Of a stretch of 64,000 nucleotides of DNA, positions 42,935-51,864 are shown piece after piece; the stretch's first letter is position 1, and each line of letters opens with the position of its first letter. Below the pieces are notes generated by a model that saw nothing but the letters and a program-made list of their open reading frames with translations, did no database searches and was not told where the DNA came from. The DNA comes from Chthoniobacter flavus (GTDB lineage Bacteria; Verrucomicrobiota; Verrucomicrobiia; Chthoniobacterales; JACTMZ01), in NCBI GenBank assembly GCA_945878135.1, contig CAMDUL010000001.1, forward strand, positions 124,001-188,000, read 5' to 3'. The position numbers and the translations under genes are program-made.

Positions 42935-42998
42935 CCGTCATTGATGGCCCGATCGTCGCTTGCTGACAACCCCCCGATTGATCCCCTATGCTGACCCG

Positions 42999-44681
42999 AT
43001 GCCGTCCGACGCTGTCCGCTTCACCGGACTGACCGCCTTTCTCAGCATTGCCTTGGCGCTGGCCGCTTATTTTTTCGCCCTCGGCAGCGATCACGCGGCG
43101 ACCAATGGCGACGAGTTGCTCTACGCGCAAATCACGCGCCTGACCGCGGAGAACGGCCACTGGCTGCCGTTGCAAAGCGAGGTGGAACGCCACCGCAACA
43201 CCAAGCCGCCGGCCCTTTTCTGGCAGGGCATTGTTTCCACCGGCTGGGCGGACCACTACAAGCTGTGGCGTTTGCGCTATCCGAGCGTGCTTTACACCCT
43301 AGCTTTGGCCGGTCTGGTCTTCTTGACCGGACGAAAACTCGGCGGCACCGCCTCGACCGGCCTGCTCGCGGCTCTGGTCTACCTGGCATTCTTCGGCACT
43401 TACCGCTACGGGCGCGTCTTCCTCACTTCCGCTCCGGAAACCTTCTGGCTCTTCCTGCCCTTCTGCCTCCTTCTACTGCGCCGCAGGCCCGTTGCCCCGA
43501 TCGGCTGGGCCTGGGCCGCCGCTTTCGGGCTGATGTTCGGACTGGCCATGCTCTACAAGTCCTTCGCCCTCGCGGTTCCGGCCGCCGCGGGGCTGGCTTG
43601 GTGGACGCTCGACGCGCGCGGCTACCGGGTGGGAACGTGGCTGAAACACGACGCGCCGCAAATCGTGCTGGCCGGACTTCTCTCGCTCGGGGTTTTCAGC
43701 CTCTGGTATTTCCTCGATCCGCAGCGCCACCTCATCATCGCCGACTTCGTCCTCGACGAGAACGTCGGCAAGTTCGACACGGAGGGCGAAAACTATTTCG
43801 CCAATCTGCTGTGGGGAGGGTCGAGCATCTGGCGCAATGTTGTTTCCTATCCGATCAACGCCGGGCTGCTCGCTCCTGCGGTCATCGCGGTCTTCGTCCT
43901 CGGCTTCTTGCGCCGCAAGGAACAGACCGGGAGCGAGAAACTTCTCTGGTTCTGGCTCATCACCCTCTTCGCGGTCTTCTCCCTGCCGAACCAACGCGAC
44001 GAGCGTTACCTCCTCCCGGGCATGCCGGCCCTCGCCGTTCTCTGCGCGCTTTACTGGCCGCGGATTCCGCTTTGGTTGCTCGGCCTCGGCTTGCTCGCGG
44101 TCGGCGTCATTGCCTTCGGCATGGGCTGGGGCGCGCTCCTCCTGACCCGCGACCTCGCCGCCGGCCCGCTCTATCCGTGGTATTTCTGGGCCTTCCTCGC
44201 CGGCCTGATCGCCTTTGTTGTCACCATTCTCTTCCGCCGTGCCCCGATCCGGTCGGCCGTGGTGCCTGCCATCCTGCTGCTTTACCTGGCTTTCGGGCTG
44301 TTTCTTATTCCTTTCGATGGCCCCCGCGGCGCCTTTGATCGCACGGCGCAGGACTTCGCACGCGGCAAAGCGTTCCCGGCCCCGGTCAACTTCGGTGCGC
44401 GCGAAGAGATCTACCGCTTCCTCCTCCCGGGCTCGAATCCCCGGCCTTACAAGATCAAGAACACGCCGAGCCTCGACGAACTTCGCGCAAACAACGGCCT
44501 GTTCATCGTCACGGTGCCGCTGGGCGACCGGACGGTCGAAGCGGATTCGCGCCTGCGGGTCGTCGGGTCACGCCTGCAACTCATCGACCGGTTCAACAAC
44601 GCCGAAACGGTGGACATGCTGCGCGGGAATGTTTCGCGGAATATCTTCAAGGAAGATTTGCTCGTGGAAGTGAAGCCATGA
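42999..44681 (+). CDS. GT39/ArnT-like membrane glycosyltransferase, first of pair
   Basis: A 560-residue polytopic protein of the dolichyl-phosphate-mannose/ArnT-like glycosyltransferase fold. The acidic active-site motif appears early (ATNGDELLYAQ, about 30-40), then HRNTKPPALFWQ and YRYGRVFLTSAPETFWLF, and about 11-12 hydrophobic segments. It uses polyprenyl-phosphate sugars to modify lipids or proteins at the periplasmic face. I chose ATG 42999 over the ORF-track start at 42960. Its stop overlaps the next gene by four bases (ATGA), and both proteins align along much of their length, so they are duplicates. Confidence 0.88.
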   Translation: MPSDAVRFTGLTAFLSIALALAAYFFALGSDHAATNGDELLYAQITRLTAENGHWLPLQSEVERHRNTKPPALFWQGIVSTGWADHYKLWRLRYPSVLYTLALAGLVFLTGRKLGGTASTGLLAALVYLAFFGTYRYGRVFLTSAPETFWLFLPFCLLLLRRRPVAPIGWAWAAAFGLMFGLAMLYKSFALAVPAAAGLAWWTLDARGYRVGTWLKHDAPQIVLAGLLSLGVFSLWYFLDPQRHLIIADFVLDENVGKFDTEGENYFANLLWGGSSIWRNVVSYPINAGLLAPAVIAVFVLGFLRRKEQTGSEKLLWFWLITLFAVFSLPNQRDERYLLPGMPALAVLCALYWPRIPLWLLGLGLLAVGVIAFGMGWGALLLTRDLAAGPLYPWYFWAFLAGLIAFVVTILFRRAPIRSAVVPAILLLYLAFGLFLIPFDGPRGAFDRTAQDFARGKAFPAPVNFGAREEIYRFLLPGSNPRPYKIKNTPSLDELRANNGLFIVTVPLGDRTVEADSRLRVVGSRLQLIDRFNNAETVDMLRGNVSRNIFKEDLLVEVKP

Positions 44682-46357
44682 GCATAAGGGAATCGGTCCT
44701 TCCGCGCTGGCTCGGGGTGCTGGCCCTCGGCTTCGCCGCTTTTGTCTACCTGCACAACACCGGGAGCGAACACGCGGCGACCAACCCGGACGAGTATCTT
44801 TACCTGCAGATCGCGCGATTGACCGTAGAGACCGGACAATGGCTGCCCTTGCAGGCGGCCAAGACGGAGCACCGCAACACCAAGCCACCGGGGCTTTTCT
44901 GGCAGGGAATGGCTTCGAGCAATTTCGGGAAAAGCTGGGAACTGTGGCGGTTGCGCCTGCCCAACGCACTTTTTTCCATCGCCACCGCGGCCATGGCCTT
45001 CCTGCTGGCCCGCCGGATCGCGGGGACGTTTTCCGCGGGTGTGGTCGCGGCGCTGGCCTACCTCGCTTTCCTCGGCGTCTACCGGCACGGCCGGGTCTTC
45101 CTGACCAGCGCACCGGAAACCTTCTGGCTGTTCCTCCCGTTTTTCATCCTCCTCATGCGGCCGCGCGCTGGTCTCGGTTGGGGGACGGTGCTGGCCTTCG
45201 GGTTCATGCTCGGCGCCGGGCTGCTTTACAAATCCTTCGCCATGATCATCCCGTCCGCCGGTGCCCTCGCCTGGTGGACTCTTGACCAGCGCGGATACCG
45301 TCCGGTCGCCTGGCTGCGACGCGATGCGCCCAAGATCGCCGTCCTCACCTTTGTCGCGCTCGCGGTCTTTGCCCTTTGGTTCCTTCTTGATCCGCAACGG
45401 CAGTTCATCCTGCAGGATTTCGTCCTCAAGGAAAACGCGGGCAAGTTCGATCCGCACGAAGCGGGCTACCTCGCCACCGCGCTGTGGGGCAAACACAGCA
45501 TCTGGGCCTACACCCTCGGATGGCTGGCCAATGCCGGACTGGTCGCCCCGGCCGTCCTCGCGATGTTTGTCCTCGCGTGGCGCGGACGCCGCGCCATGGC
45601 ACCGTCCGAGCAATTGCTCTGGATCTGGATCATCACCCTTTTTGTTTTCCACCTCCTGCCCAACATCCGCTACGAACGCTACCTGCTCCCGGCCATGCCG
45701 GCCGTGGCCGTGCTCTGCGGCGTTTATTGGCCCCGCCTGCCGCGCGGGATTCATGCGGTGACCCTTGCCGTTTGCGCCGTGTTGGGGCTCGCCCTTTTGT
45801 CGGGCGCGCTCCTCCTCGCCGGCTCGCTCCGCGATTGGTCCGTTTACGGTCTGGCCGACTGGCTGATGCTCGCTTCCGTTGCCGGTTTCGCCCTCGCCGG
45901 GTTGCTCGCGGGAAACCGGACCAGCCTCTTCCCCTTGCCCGCCGTGCTCCTGGTCTATCTCGGCTTCGCCATTTTCCTTCGTCCCTTCGACGGCCCGCTT
46001 GGCGCGTTTCCTCCCGCGGCCGTCGAGGCGGCGCGGGGCCGGAGCGTGGCCGTCCCGTCGCCCTTCATCGCGCGGGATGAACTTTACCGCTTGCGCCTCC
46101 CCGGAGCGGACGTCCGCCGGATCCGGCCGAAGGATTTGGCGAATGCCTTGGCCGGGACGGAAAGCGACCTGATCATTTTCCCCGTGACTTTGGCTGCGCC
46201 GCCCATCGTCCCCGGCTTCCGTGTGCTGGGCAGCCGTTTGCGTCTGAACGACCACTTCAACGCGGAACAAACCGCCGACCTGCTCCGGGGCAATATCGCG
46301 CGGCAGCTTTTCCAGCGCGAACTTCTGGTCGAACGCGTGACCTCAGCCCCGCGTTAA
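44678..46357 (+). CDS. GT39/ArnT-like membrane glycosyltransferase, second of pair
   Basis: A 559-residue paralogue of the gene upstream, sharing ATNPDEYLYLQIARLT (versus ATNGDELLYAQITRLT), EHRNTKPPGLFWQ and RHGRVFLTSAPETFWLFLP. About 11-12 membrane segments and a short periplasmic C-terminal domain (GADVRRIRPKDLANAL). The conserved Asp and Glu fit the ArnT active site, where the second acidic residue binds metal. Translational coupling suggests they act on the same glycolipid, perhaps with different donor sugars. The 3' end overlaps the convergent membrane protein by 15 bases. Confidence 0.88.
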   Translation: MSIRESVLPRWLGVLALGFAAFVYLHNTGSEHAATNPDEYLYLQIARLTVETGQWLPLQAAKTEHRNTKPPGLFWQGMASSNFGKSWELWRLRLPNALFSIATAAMAFLLARRIAGTFSAGVVAALAYLAFLGVYRHGRVFLTSAPETFWLFLPFFILLMRPRAGLGWGTVLAFGFMLGAGLLYKSFAMIIPSAGALAWWTLDQRGYRPVAWLRRDAPKIAVLTFVALAVFALWFLLDPQRQFILQDFVLKENAGKFDPHEAGYLATALWGKHSIWAYTLGWLANAGLVAPAVLAMFVLAWRGRRAMAPSEQLLWIWIITLFVFHLLPNIRYERYLLPAMPAVAVLCGVYWPRLPRGIHAVTLAVCAVLGLALLSGALLLAGSLRDWSVYGLADWLMLASVAGFALAGLLAGNRTSLFPLPAVLLVYLGFAIFLRPFDGPLGAFPPAAVEAARGRSVAVPSPFIARDELYRLRLPGADVRRIRPKDLANALAGTESDLIIFPVTLAAPPIVPGFRVLGSRLRLNDHFNAEQTADLLRGNIARQLFQRELLVERVTSAPR

Positions 46358-46945
46358 GCGCCGCGCGGCGGCAACGGCCACCGCGACCAGCGAAACCGCG
46401 CCGTAAAGCGGATCGAGCACGTAGTCCCAGAAATTGTGCGATTCCTGCCCGCGGCAGAGGAAGGCCGCCGATGACGCGGCCAAGACCCAACCGAAACGGT
46501 TGCCGCGCCAGACGAGCAAGGCGGACAGCGCCGCGACCGGACCGAACAGCAACAGCGAGCGCGTCCACTCCAGCCAAGGCCAACCGAGCGAATAGGTGTC
46601 GAGGTTGCGCATGCCCAAGCCGAGGGCGCTGGGATAAAGAACAAGCGACGCCGCGGCACCGAAGATCCATGCGGCCCGCCATTCGCGCGGACGGAAAATC
46701 GTGCCGCCGCCCGCCCGCTGCAGGATGGAAACCGCGAGCAACGCGACCAGTGGCACGCTGAGATTGGGGGTGAGGCCGCTCAGCCAGTAGCGGGGCACTT
46801 GACCGAAAAACGGGATCACGCTGACCGCAACCGCGCCAAAGGCGGCGAGCAGGAACCAGCGCCCTCCACGTCCCAAACGCTGGATGCTCCACAAGACGAG
46901 GAGAAACAGCCCCGCCGCATTCCACCAGAACGCCGCTACGCTCAT
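46343..46945 (-). CDS. Small polytopic membrane protein of unknown function
   Basis: A 200-residue protein with about six hydrophobic segments (for example AGLFLLVLWSIQRLG, WIFGAAASLVLYPSALG and LLLFGPVAALSALLVW) and a hydrophilic ESHNFWDYVLDP loop near the C-terminus. I do not recognise the family. The start at 46945 overlaps the sialidase-like gene's stop (ATGA), so the two are made together and probably work together at the membrane. The 3' end overlaps the second GT39 gene by 15 bases on the other strand. Confidence 0.75.
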   Translation of the reverse strand: MSVAAFWWNAAGLFLLVLWSIQRLGRGGRWFLLAAFGAVAVSVIPFFGQVPRYWLSGLTPNLSVPLVALLAVSILQRAGGGTIFRPREWRAAWIFGAAASLVLYPSALGLGMRNLDTYSLGWPWLEWTRSLLLFGPVAALSALLVWRGNRFGWVLAASSAAFLCRGQESHNFWDYVLDPLYGAVSLVAVAVAAARRLTRG

Positions 46946-48105
46946 CGCGGCACCTCCGGTGTCTGTGCCTCGATCCACGCGGTGTTGAACTCGGCATAGA
47001 CCAGACGCGTGCCGCGCGCGGAATAGAGCATGCGCACACGCCCGTCGCGGCCGAGGATCAGGTAAGGGTAGTCGAAATTTTCCCCGCGCTCCTCCGCCAG
47101 CGTGGCGACATAGCGCCATGTCACCCCGTCATCCGCCGAAATGGCCAGGCGCAAATTCTCCCGCTTGCGGTCGGACGAGTCGTTGACCGCGCAGAGCAAC
47201 CGGCCGTCGGGCAGGCGCAGGGCGCAGACGCCGGAATCGACATTGGGCAGGTCCGACGCGCGACCTTCGCTCCAAGTGCGGCCGCGGTCGGAAGAACCGG
47301 CGAGGAAGACGCGCCCGGTTCCGCTGTCGTCGCGGTAAAAAGCCAAACCGCGTTCCGGGGACAAGGCCACGACCGAAGGTTGGAAGACCGACATGCCATC
47401 CGCCATGCGGGAGACCGCCGCGGTGGCCGCGGAGTTTTCGGGCCGAAGCCACAGGATCTCGGGGAAGCGGCCGAGGAATTCCTCGTAAACCGGCACGGCC
47501 CACCCGCCGCCGGCCAGAGGCACCGGCGGATTGCGCGGCAGTGCGCTTAGGTTGGCCAGCGGGTTGAGAGTGAGCTTCTCCGGCGGCGTCCACGTCGCCC
47601 CGCCGTCCGTCGACCAGGCAAGATTGATCGAGCTGCCCGACCATTTGCCCGCGGCGATCGAAACAAAGAGCAAACCGAGCCTCCCCGAATCGTCGGCCAG
47701 CAGGAGGGGATTGCCGAGGGAATGCACGTGGCGCCGCAGCGAGGCGGCAACCGCTTCGCGGCGGAAGACGGCCCGCGGATCGGACCATGCTCCGCCGACG
47801 TCCCGGGTCGCCAGTTGGATGGCGACATCGCTTGCCCCCTCGCCGCTCCCCGCATACCACGCGGCGACCAGGCGTCCGTCAGGCTGCTCGACCAGCGTGC
47901 CCGCGTGGACTTTGCGTTCGGTCGAAGCGGGATTGATTGTTTCCGTCGCAAAAAACGGGACAGCTTCGCGGTCCCCCGCTGCAGGAAGGGCAAAGCCGGG
48001 GAACGACGCCGCGGCTTCGTCCCTCGCCAACCACCACGGAGCCAGGACCACGCCCCCGGCGAGCAAGGCGAGCAAGAGGCGCGGTGCGGATGATGGGGCC
48101 GGCAT
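46942..48105 (-). CDS. BNR/Asp-box sialidase-like protein
   Basis: A 387-residue exported or membrane-anchored protein: hydrophobic N-terminus RLLLALLAGGVVLAPWWLA, then a six-bladed beta-propeller. Three Asp-box motifs are clear: STDGGATW (about 175), SSDRGRTW (about 275) and SADDGVTW (about 333). TERKVHAGTLVEQPDGRLVAAWY is the usual first-blade sequence of the exo-alpha-sialidase-like group. Whether it cleaves sialic acid or another sugar acid is unknown, since many family members lack that activity. It is coupled to the small membrane protein and located next to two GT39 enzymes. Confidence 0.86.
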   Translation of the reverse strand: MPAPSSAPRLLLALLAGGVVLAPWWLARDEAAASFPGFALPAAGDREAVPFFATETINPASTERKVHAGTLVEQPDGRLVAAWYAGSGEGASDVAIQLATRDVGGAWSDPRAVFRREAVAASLRRHVHSLGNPLLLADDSGRLGLLFVSIAAGKWSGSSINLAWSTDGGATWTPPEKLTLNPLANLSALPRNPPVPLAGGGWAVPVYEEFLGRFPEILWLRPENSAATAAVSRMADGMSVFQPSVVALSPERGLAFYRDDSGTGRVFLAGSSDRGRTWSEGRASDLPNVDSGVCALRLPDGRLLCAVNDSSDRKRENLRLAISADDGVTWRYVATLAEERGENFDYPYLILGRDGRVRMLYSARGTRLVYAEFNTAWIEAQTPEVPR

Positions 48106-48108
48106 AGT

Positions 48109-50049
48109 TCAGAGAATTTCCACCGGACACTCCGGCAAGGCCTGCAGAAACGCGCGGCCGTAGGCTTTGGTCACCACGCGGTTGTCGAGGAGGACGACGA
48201 TGCCCTCGTCCGAGGCGGTGCGGATGAGGCGCCCGACGCCCTGGCGGAGTTTGAGGATGGCCTCGGGGAGCGAATATTCCGGGAAAGGATCCCCGCCCCG
48301 CGCCTCGATTTGCTCGAGCCGCGCCTCGACCAGGGGATTGTCCGGCACGGCGAAGGGCAGGCGCGTGATGATGACATTGCGCAGGGCCTCGCCGGGGACG
48401 TCCACCCCGCTCCAGAAACTGTCCAACCCGAAGAGCACGGAATTTTCCTCGCCCCGGAAATCCTCCACCATTTTGTGCCGCGATCGGTCCGCCCCCTGCA
48501 CGAGCAACGGCCATCCTTTGTCCGCAAAAAAGCCCTCCATCTTGGCCGCGAGGCTCCGCATGAGCCGCGCGTTGGTGAAAAGCACGAAGGCATGGCCGGA
48601 CGTTTCGGCGGTGAAATGACGGATCCATTTCTCCAACTCGGCCTCGTAATCGGCCGCCCGCGGGTCGGGCATCTTGCGCACCACCTTGATCTTCATCTGC
48701 CGCGCGTAGTCGAACGGACTGCCGATCTGCACCGCCTCGGCCTCGTCCGCGCCGACCCGTTCGCGGAAATAGAGCAGATCCGGACGCCCGACCGAAAGTG
48801 TCGCGCTGGTCAGCACAGCGGTGGTTTCGTCGCGGAACAACAACTGCCGCAGCTCCCCGGCCAGATCGACCGGCGTGACATGCGCGGTGGTGAATTGGTC
48901 GCGGCGCCCGGTCAGCGAGGCCCAGTAAACGCTCTCCTCCGCCTGCTGGTCGGTGAAGACGGGCACGCCTTCGACGAAGGCCTGCAGGCGCAGGGACGCT
49001 TCCCCCGCCTCGGCCCGCAGGTCCTCCCCGGCCTCCGCGCACGCGTCCTTGAGCGCCTGCCGCACCTCCTGCAGGCGCCGCACCAGATCGACCGGCAGGT
49101 CCAACGGCTGCCGCACGCGCACTTCCTTGCCCTTGCTGAAATTGCAGGCGTTGGTCAGCGCCGCGAAAAAGCGCTCGCCCTCGTCGAGCCCGGCGGCCAC
49201 CGCGGCGGCGCCCGGCTTCGATTTCAAAGCGGCGAAAAGCCCCTTCTTCGTGCGCGGATGCCACAAACGCTGCAACGCGTAGCGCAGTTCGTATTGGGAG
49301 AGCCGGATCCCGAGGTGCTTGGCCGCCACGCTCTCGATGGTGTGCGCTTCGTCGATGACCAGAAAGTCGTTCGGATAAAGGTAACCGGGGCCTTCCTCGG
49401 AGAGCGGGTCGCGTCCGCCGAGCAAAATAAAGAGCAGACTATGGTTGAGCACCACGACGTCGGCCGCGTCGATGCGCCGCCGCGCCTGCTGATAGAAACA
49501 GCGCGGGCCGTCCTTCCCGCCGCAGGTGCGCTGCGTGCAAATGCCGCCCTCGCTGCAGACCAGATTCCACACCGCGGGGTCCGGCAAGGGATCGAGGTCG
49601 GCCAGCGATCCATCGCGCGTCCGCCGGCTCCAATCGAGGATGCGCTCCAGCTCGACAGTCTCCGTGCTGGTGAAAAGCTCGGCCCGGTTTTCCAGGGCCT
49701 TGTGCAGGCGGCGCGGACACAGGTAATTCTGCCGTCCCTTGAGCAAAGCCGCGTCGAATTCGACCGGCAGCAACTTGGCCACCAGCGGGAGGTCTTTGTA
49801 GAGCAGTTGTTCCTGCAAGTTGATCGTGTGGGTGGAAATGATCGCCTTGCGTCCGGCTTCCGCCGCGGCCAGCACGGCCGGCACGAGGTAGGCCAGCGAC
49901 TTGCCCGTGCCGGTGCCGGCCTCCACGACCAGATGACCGCTCCGCGCTAGGGTGGCCGCCACGTGCTGCGCCATGAGCAGCTGCTGCGGACGGAATTCGT
50001 AATTGGCCGCCCCCGAAAGAAGCCCTCCGGGGGAGAAAATATCCTCCAT
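48109..50049 (-). CDS. dinG: ATP-dependent DNA helicase, DinG family
   Basis: A 646-residue superfamily 2 (XPD/DinG-like) helicase, 5'-3', acting on D-loops, R-loops or damaged DNA. Walker A is VVEAGTGTGKSLAYL (about 45-58), the DEAH box is FLVIDEAHTIE (about 233), and motif VI is LRQGVGRLIRT near the C-terminus. Cysteines in NYLCPRR and CSEGGICTQRTCGGKDGPRCF form the expected Fe-S cluster region (about 113-185). The start may be ATG 50049 (MEDIFSP) or ATG 50100 (MISLVPEGG). The ORF-track start at 51375 is inside lptF. It follows the sialidase-like gene's start by 3 bases on the same strand. Confidence 0.94.
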   Translation of the reverse strand: MEDIFSPGGLLSGAANYEFRPQQLLMAQHVAATLARSGHLVVEAGTGTGKSLAYLVPAVLAAAEAGRKAIISTHTINLQEQLLYKDLPLVAKLLPVEFDAALLKGRQNYLCPRRLHKALENRAELFTSTETVELERILDWSRRTRDGSLADLDPLPDPAVWNLVCSEGGICTQRTCGGKDGPRCFYQQARRRIDAADVVVLNHSLLFILLGGRDPLSEEGPGYLYPNDFLVIDEAHTIESVAAKHLGIRLSQYELRYALQRLWHPRTKKGLFAALKSKPGAAAVAAGLDEGERFFAALTNACNFSKGKEVRVRQPLDLPVDLVRRLQEVRQALKDACAEAGEDLRAEAGEASLRLQAFVEGVPVFTDQQAEESVYWASLTGRRDQFTTAHVTPVDLAGELRQLLFRDETTAVLTSATLSVGRPDLLYFRERVGADEAEAVQIGSPFDYARQMKIKVVRKMPDPRAADYEAELEKWIRHFTAETSGHAFVLFTNARLMRSLAAKMEGFFADKGWPLLVQGADRSRHKMVEDFRGEENSVLFGLDSFWSGVDVPGEALRNVIITRLPFAVPDNPLVEARLEQIEARGGDPFPEYSLPEAILKLRQGVGRLIRTASDEGIVVLLDNRVVTKAYGRAFLQALPECPVEIL

Positions 50050-50196
50050 CCGCGCGCCGGGGCCCGTCCGCGCCCCTCCCTCCGGGACGAGCGAAATCAT
50101 GGCGACCCGCCCCGGACGCCGCGGGGAATGACATTGATGCCCGCCGCCGGCTGCGGGATAATGCGCGATCCGGCCCCGACCGGACGGTGCTGTCCG

Positions 50197-51318
50197 ATGC
50201 AGATCCTCGACCGATACATTTTCCTCCGCGTGCTCCTGCCGTTCATCTACTGCGTGGTGGGCTTTGTTTCCGTGTGGCTTGTTTTCGACCTGAGCGAGAA
50301 TGCACCGGCTTTCCTCGAGAACAAAGCCCCGCTTTCGCTCGTTTTCGAATTTTACCTCCTCCGCGCCCCCGAGATCATCCTCATGAGCATCCCCAGCGGC
50401 CTCCTCCTGGCCGTGCTCTACGCCCTGACCCAGATGTCGCGGCGCAACGAGATCATCTCCATGCTCGGGACCGGACGCAGCGTGGCGCGGGTCCTCCTCC
50501 CCCTGTTCGTGCTCGGACTCCTCCTCACGGCCGCGGCCACCGCGCTCAACTACGCGGCGGCCCCGCACGCCGGCGCGGTGAAGAAGGAAATTCTCACCGA
50601 CCTGCGCAAGGGCGGCGACCCGGACCGCAAGGCGGTGCGCGGCCACCTTTTCCGCAACCGCGAAGACCGCCGTTTTTGGTATGTCGCGCGGCTCAATCCG
50701 AGCATCGAACGTCTTTACCGGGTGCAGATCATGCAGGAAGGCCCCGAGGGCAACCCGCGGCGCAACTACTACGCGGAGCAGGCGTCCTACGACCACGCCA
50801 CGCGCACTTGGCGTCTGGACAGCGGGAAAGTTGTCGACTTCAACCCGCAGGGCGACGTCAGCGATCAGCGGTATTTCGAGGTTCTCCGCCTGCGCAACAT
50901 GACCGAAACCCCGTGGCGGATCAGCAGTTCGGTCCTCGACGCCAATTTCCTCTCCGTCCCCGAGCTGCGCGAATACCTGCGCAACAACGACCACTTCACC
51001 GCGGCCCGGCTCGCGCCCTACAAGACCCAGCTCGCCTATCGCTGGGCCCTGCCCTGGGGGTGTTTCGTGGCGGTCCTCATCGCCGGTCCCCTCGGCATCA
51101 TCTACTCCCGCCGCGGCCTGATGGGCAGCATCACCCTGGCCATCCTCCTCTTTTTCTTCCTCATCCTCGGCAGCAGCCTGTTCCTCGCCCTGGGCAAAGG
51201 CTACCGCATCAACGCCACCGTCGCCGCTTGGGCGCCGGTCCTGTTCTTTGCCGCGATCGGCGGCGTCCTCATCTGGATGCGCAGCACCAACCGCGAACTG
51301 CCGAACCTCCTGAGTTGA
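50197..51318 (+). CDS. LptF/LptG-family lipopolysaccharide export permease (YjgP/YjgQ)
   Basis: A 373-residue inner-membrane permease of the LptBFGC system that extracts LPS to the periplasmic bridge. MQILDRYIFLRVLLPFIYCV is the first membrane segment, followed by IPSGLLLAVLYALTQMSRRNEI, whose SRRNEI coupling region is conserved. A periplasmic beta-jellyroll domain spans about 130-260 and further membrane segments end with GKGYRINATVAAWAP. F versus G cannot be decided here, and the partner is not adjacent. The start at ATG 50197 agrees with family length. It diverges from dinG. Confidence 0.93.
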   Translation: MQILDRYIFLRVLLPFIYCVVGFVSVWLVFDLSENAPAFLENKAPLSLVFEFYLLRAPEIILMSIPSGLLLAVLYALTQMSRRNEIISMLGTGRSVARVLLPLFVLGLLLTAAATALNYAAAPHAGAVKKEILTDLRKGGDPDRKAVRGHLFRNREDRRFWYVARLNPSIERLYRVQIMQEGPEGNPRRNYYAEQASYDHATRTWRLDSGKVVDFNPQGDVSDQRYFEVLRLRNMTETPWRISSSVLDANFLSVPELREYLRNNDHFTAARLAPYKTQLAYRWALPWGCFVAVLIAGPLGIIYSRRGLMGSITLAILLFFFLILGSSLFLALGKGYRINATVAAWAPVLFFAAIGGVLIWMRSTNRELPNLLS

Positions 51319-51325
51319 ATTTGCC

Positions 51326-51826
51326 ATGAACCAAGACTGGGAAATCCGCCGCCGCTCCGACCATTGCACGGTCACGCAACGCCCCTTCCTCGAGGGGGAA
51401 TTTTTCTACACCGCCCTTTACCGTGAAGCGGACGGTTTCCGCCGCGAGGACGTCGGCGAGGAGGCGCGGCCTTCGCTGCCGTCCGACCCCGCGCCCTTCT
51501 CGCTCTGGCGTTCCAAATACGAAATGCCGCCCCCGCCGCCGCCCGAGCCGCTGGGCAAACAGGACGCCGAGAGCATCCTGCGCAAACTCATCGAGGAAAA
51601 TTCCGACACGACGAGAAACGCGCGCTATATTCTGGCTCTCATGCTCGAGCGCAAACGTCTGCTCAAACCGGTGGAAAGCACCGACCCCGACGTGCTGGTC
51701 TACGAACGCACCGGCACGGGCGAAACTTTCCTCATCCCCAACCCCCGCCTCAGCCTCGCGCAGGTTCCCGAGGTCCAGAAGGAGGTCTCCGCCCTCCTCG
51801 GACTCCAACTCGGCGAAGCCGCCTGA
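51326..51826 (+). CDS. Conserved-looking hypothetical protein
   Basis: A 166-residue soluble protein I do not recognise. It starts MNQDWEIRRRSDHCTVTQRPF and contains a proline run (PPPPPPEP, about 69-76). A helical middle follows (AESILRKLIEENSDTTRNARYILALMLERKRLL), then a short beta region (VLVYERTGTGETFLIPNP). No signal peptide or membrane helix. It begins 7 bases after lptF and is followed by dus after 38 bases, so it probably shares their transcript. Confidence 0.75.
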   Translation: MNQDWEIRRRSDHCTVTQRPFLEGEFFYTALYREADGFRREDVGEEARPSLPSDPAPFSLWRSKYEMPPPPPPEPLGKQDAESILRKLIEENSDTTRNARYILALMLERKRLLKPVESTDPDVLVYERTGTGETFLIPNPRLSLAQVPEVQKEVSALLGLQLGEAA

Positions 51827-51864
51827 ATCCTGGAGCGGCGCCATGCCCCGGCGCCGGCCGTTCC

